Origin: Verrucomicrobiota bacterium
GTDB taxonomy: Bacteria; Verrucomicrobiota; Verrucomicrobiae; Chthoniobacterales; UBA10450
DNA length: 6,053 nt
Direction: 5' to 3'
Assembly: GCA_003219495.1 (NCBI GenBank)
Contig: QHOZ01000018.1
Location: 1-6,053 of the forward strand
Below, piece after piece: positions 4,980-6,053 of this stretch. The first letter of the stretch is position 1; each line of letters begins with the position of its first letter. A model generated the notes under the pieces. The model saw only the letters and a program-made list of their open reading frames with translations. It made no database searches and was not told the origin of the DNA. The position numbers were made by a program, and so were the translations under genes.

Positions 4980-6053
4980 ATGGCGGTCGAAGTAAAAATT
5001 CCAGCAGTCGGCGAATCGATTTCGAGTGGAATCGTTTCTGTCTGGCATAAGAAATCCGGCGATTTCGTGAATGCCGGCGACGCGTTGTTCACTTTAGAGA
5101 CGGACAAAGTTTCAACTGAGATCGCCGCCGAAACTTCCGGCGTCCTCGACACGATCGTCAATGAAGGACAGGAAGTGAAAATCGGCGAAGTCGTCGCGAC
5201 GATCGACGATTCAAAGAAATCCGGCGATGGAGCGGCGCCGGAAAAGAAGAAAACTGTAGGGGACGCTGCTAGCGTCCCGGGGAAGCAAGCTGCTTCCCCT
5301 ACAGAAGAAAAATCGGGAGAGGATAAGGCGCTCTCGCCAGCAGTTCGCCGAATTATTGACGAAGAACAACTCAATCCGAAAAAAATTCAGGGCACCGGTC
5401 CGGACGGCCGCATCACAAAAGGGGACGCGCTGGCCGCGGCGAAAAATAAATCTGGAGGCGAGGCTGTCGGCGTCTCGAAAGGGAAGCAGACTGCTTCCCC
5501 TACAGAAGAAAAAGAGGATCGAGTCGCCTCCCCAGAGGTACGGCGTGCCGAGCAATCGCAGGACGGTCGCATCGTTCGAAAAAAGATGTCGCCGCTGCGG
5601 CGGAAGATCGCGACGCAATTGGTGATGGCGCAGCACACCGCCGCGATTCTGACGACATTCAACGAGTGCGACATGAGCGCGGTGCAGGAGCTCCGCGCGA
5701 AATCGCAGGACGCGTTCACGAAAAAGCACGGACTGAAGCTCGGATTCATGTCGTTCTTCGTGAAGGCGGCTGTTGAAGCGCTCAAAACGGTCCCAGTCGT
5801 GAACGGCCGGATCGAGGATGAAGATTTCATCCAAAATAATTTCTACGACATCGGAGTCGCGGTTGGAACTGAGCGCGGCCTCGTCGTGCCGGTGGTGCGC
5901 GATGCCGACAAAAAATCGTTCGCCGATCTCGAGCGCGACATTGCGGGCTTTGCAACGAAAGCGCGCGAAGGAAAAATGAAGATCGAGGATTTAACCGGCG
6001 GTACGTTCACAATTTCGAACGGCGGCGTTTACGGTTCGCTTTTGAGCACGCCA
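4980..6053 (+). CDS. sucB: Dihydrolipoamide succinyltransferase, E2 of 2-oxoglutarate dehydrogenase (3'-truncated by window)
   Basis: E2 carries the succinyl group from E1 on a swinging lipoyl arm and transfers it to CoA. The 358 codons in view are open throughout. The lipoyl domain is about 1-76, with the lipoylated Lys43 in ETDKVST (40-46). The E3-binding domain is about 117-153 (SPAVRR, then GTGPDGRITKGD). The start of the acyltransferase core is from about 200 (KMSPLRRKIATQLV, LTTFNECDM, GVAVGTERGLVVPV, FTISNGG). The LTTFNE block points to SucB rather than to a pyruvate-type E2. The catalytic HxxxDG should lie about 20-30 residues past the window end and is not seen. A TAG at 4971-4973 fixes ATG 4980 as the start; only a weak AGGCG precedes it. 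It lies 38 nt after sucA, with no terminator between, so the two are likely co-transcribed. Both interdomain linkers carry palindromic inserts (17 codons at 5254-5304 and about 15 at 5459-5504) that keep the frame. Confidence 0.95.
   Translation, partial: MAVEVKIPAVGESISSGIVSVWHKKSGDFVNAGDALFTLETDKVSTEIAAETSGVLDTIVNEGQEVKIGEVVATIDDSKKSGDGAAPEKKKTVGDAASVPGKQAASPTEEKSGEDKALSPAVRRIIDEEQLNPKKIQGTGPDGRITKGDALAAAKNKSGGEAVGVSKGKQTASPTEEKEDRVASPEVRRAEQSQDGRIVRKKMSPLRRKIATQLVMAQHTAAILTTFNECDMSAVQELRAKSQDAFTKKHGLKLGFMSFFVKAAVEALKTVPVVNGRIEDEDFIQNNFYDIGVAVGTERGLVVPVVRDADKKSFADLERDIAGFATKAREGKMKIEDLTGGTFTISNGGVYGSLLSTP
5254..5304 (+). repeat. Palindromic element in frame in sucB linker 1 (copy 1, complete)
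   Basis: These 51 nt (17 codons) are almost wholly self-complementary. An outer stem pairs CTGTAG (5254-5259) with CTACAG (5299-5304). Inside are two hairpins: GGGACGCT/AGCGTCCC (5260-5267 with 5271-5278, loop GCT) and GGGGAAGCA/TGCTTCCCC (5279-5287 with 5291-5299, loop AGC). The strand can therefore fold as a closed three-way junction. It encodes Ala/Ser/Gly-type linker residues (about 92-108, including GDAASVPGKQAASPT) between the lipoyl and E3-binding domains, where extra length is tolerated. This is the behaviour of protein-coding palindromic elements such as those of Rickettsia, though the sequence family is not recognised. It is unlikely to be a terminator, since it is mid-gene and lacks a T-run on the coding strand. 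Confidence 0.8.
5459..5504 (+). repeat. Palindromic element in sucB linker 2 (copy 2, diverged)
   Basis: The second half is a strong hairpin, GGGAAGCAG/CTGCTTCCC (5481-5489 with 5491-5499), nearly the same as the second hairpin of copy 1. The first half is a weaker stem (5459-5464 with 5472-5477, one G:T pair) that differs in sequence from copy 1. A 23-nt run at 5491-5513 is identical to 5290-5312 of copy 1, including the CCCCTACAG end and the GAAGAAAAA that follows. The frame is the same in both copies, giving the parallel peptides GKQAASPTEEK and GKQTASPTEEK. It lies between the E3-binding and catalytic domains of SucB. The left boundary is uncertain. Confidence 0.65.

Noticed and set aside
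5254..5304. Rho-independent terminator or attenuator inside sucB
   Set aside because: The hairpins are strong, but they lie within an open conserved coding frame and are followed by an A-rich run on the coding strand, not a T-run. On the minus strand the T-run faces no gene that needs a terminator here.
5211..5834. Open frames on the minus strand opposite sucB with a repeated FFFCRGSSLLP-like peptide
   Set aside because: The peptide repeat is only the reverse reading of the two palindromic elements. The rest is antisense to conserved SucB domains.

Overview
This is a moderately GC-rich bacterial chromosomal window with two divergent gene groups separated by a 76-77 bp gap. On the minus strand, reading leftwards, are an HtrA/DegP-type periplasmic serine protease (2175-1018), a GldA/NosF-type ABC-transporter ATPase (958-11), and the first two codons of a further gene that starts 3 nt after the ATPase stop, probably the ABC-2 permease. 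On the plus strand are the two 2-oxoglutarate dehydrogenase complex genes: sucA (E1, 2253-4941) and sucB (E2, 4980 to beyond the window end).

Protein flavour suggests a Verrucomicrobiota-like (PVC) or related soil/environmental bacterium. Pointers are the SucA N-terminus (ARWQEDPAS..FFEGFE type), the GldA-like ATPase and the near absence of Shine-Dalgarno sequences. This is an inference from remembered family appearance, not a search result. All starts in the window are well fixed, because in-frame stops lie just upstream of each ATG.

Two things are out of the ordinary. First, sucA is broken. The reading frame changes at about 3320, and the protein jumps from the 'NMSQLH' segment straight to 'LPEDARSS', skipping about 20 residues that the family has there. 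The missing piece holds the second half of the ThDP/Mg2+ motif (the NNQ.GF.T segment). The pattern fits a deletion of about 59 nt, which would both remove a cofactor-binding segment and shift the frame. Everything else in the gene looks intact and well conserved, so this is either a very recent mutation or an assembly artefact.

Second, sucB carries a compact, highly structured palindromic element (5254-5304) in frame in the linker between its lipoyl and E3-binding domains. A diverged second copy (about 5459-5504) lies in the next linker, between the E3-binding and catalytic domains. Each can fold into hairpins, and copy 1 can form a closed two-hairpin, three-way-junction shape. They resemble in concept the protein-coding palindromic elements known from Rickettsia, but the sequence family is not one I can name.

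Functionally, sucA and sucB supply E1 and E2 of the TCA-cycle complex that converts 2-oxoglutarate to succinyl-CoA; the E3 gene (lpd) is not in view. The minus-strand genes are envelope functions: periplasmic protein quality control and an ABC-2 exporter. No RNA gene, CRISPR array, insertion sequence or phage gene was seen, and no stretch over 300 bases lacks a gene.
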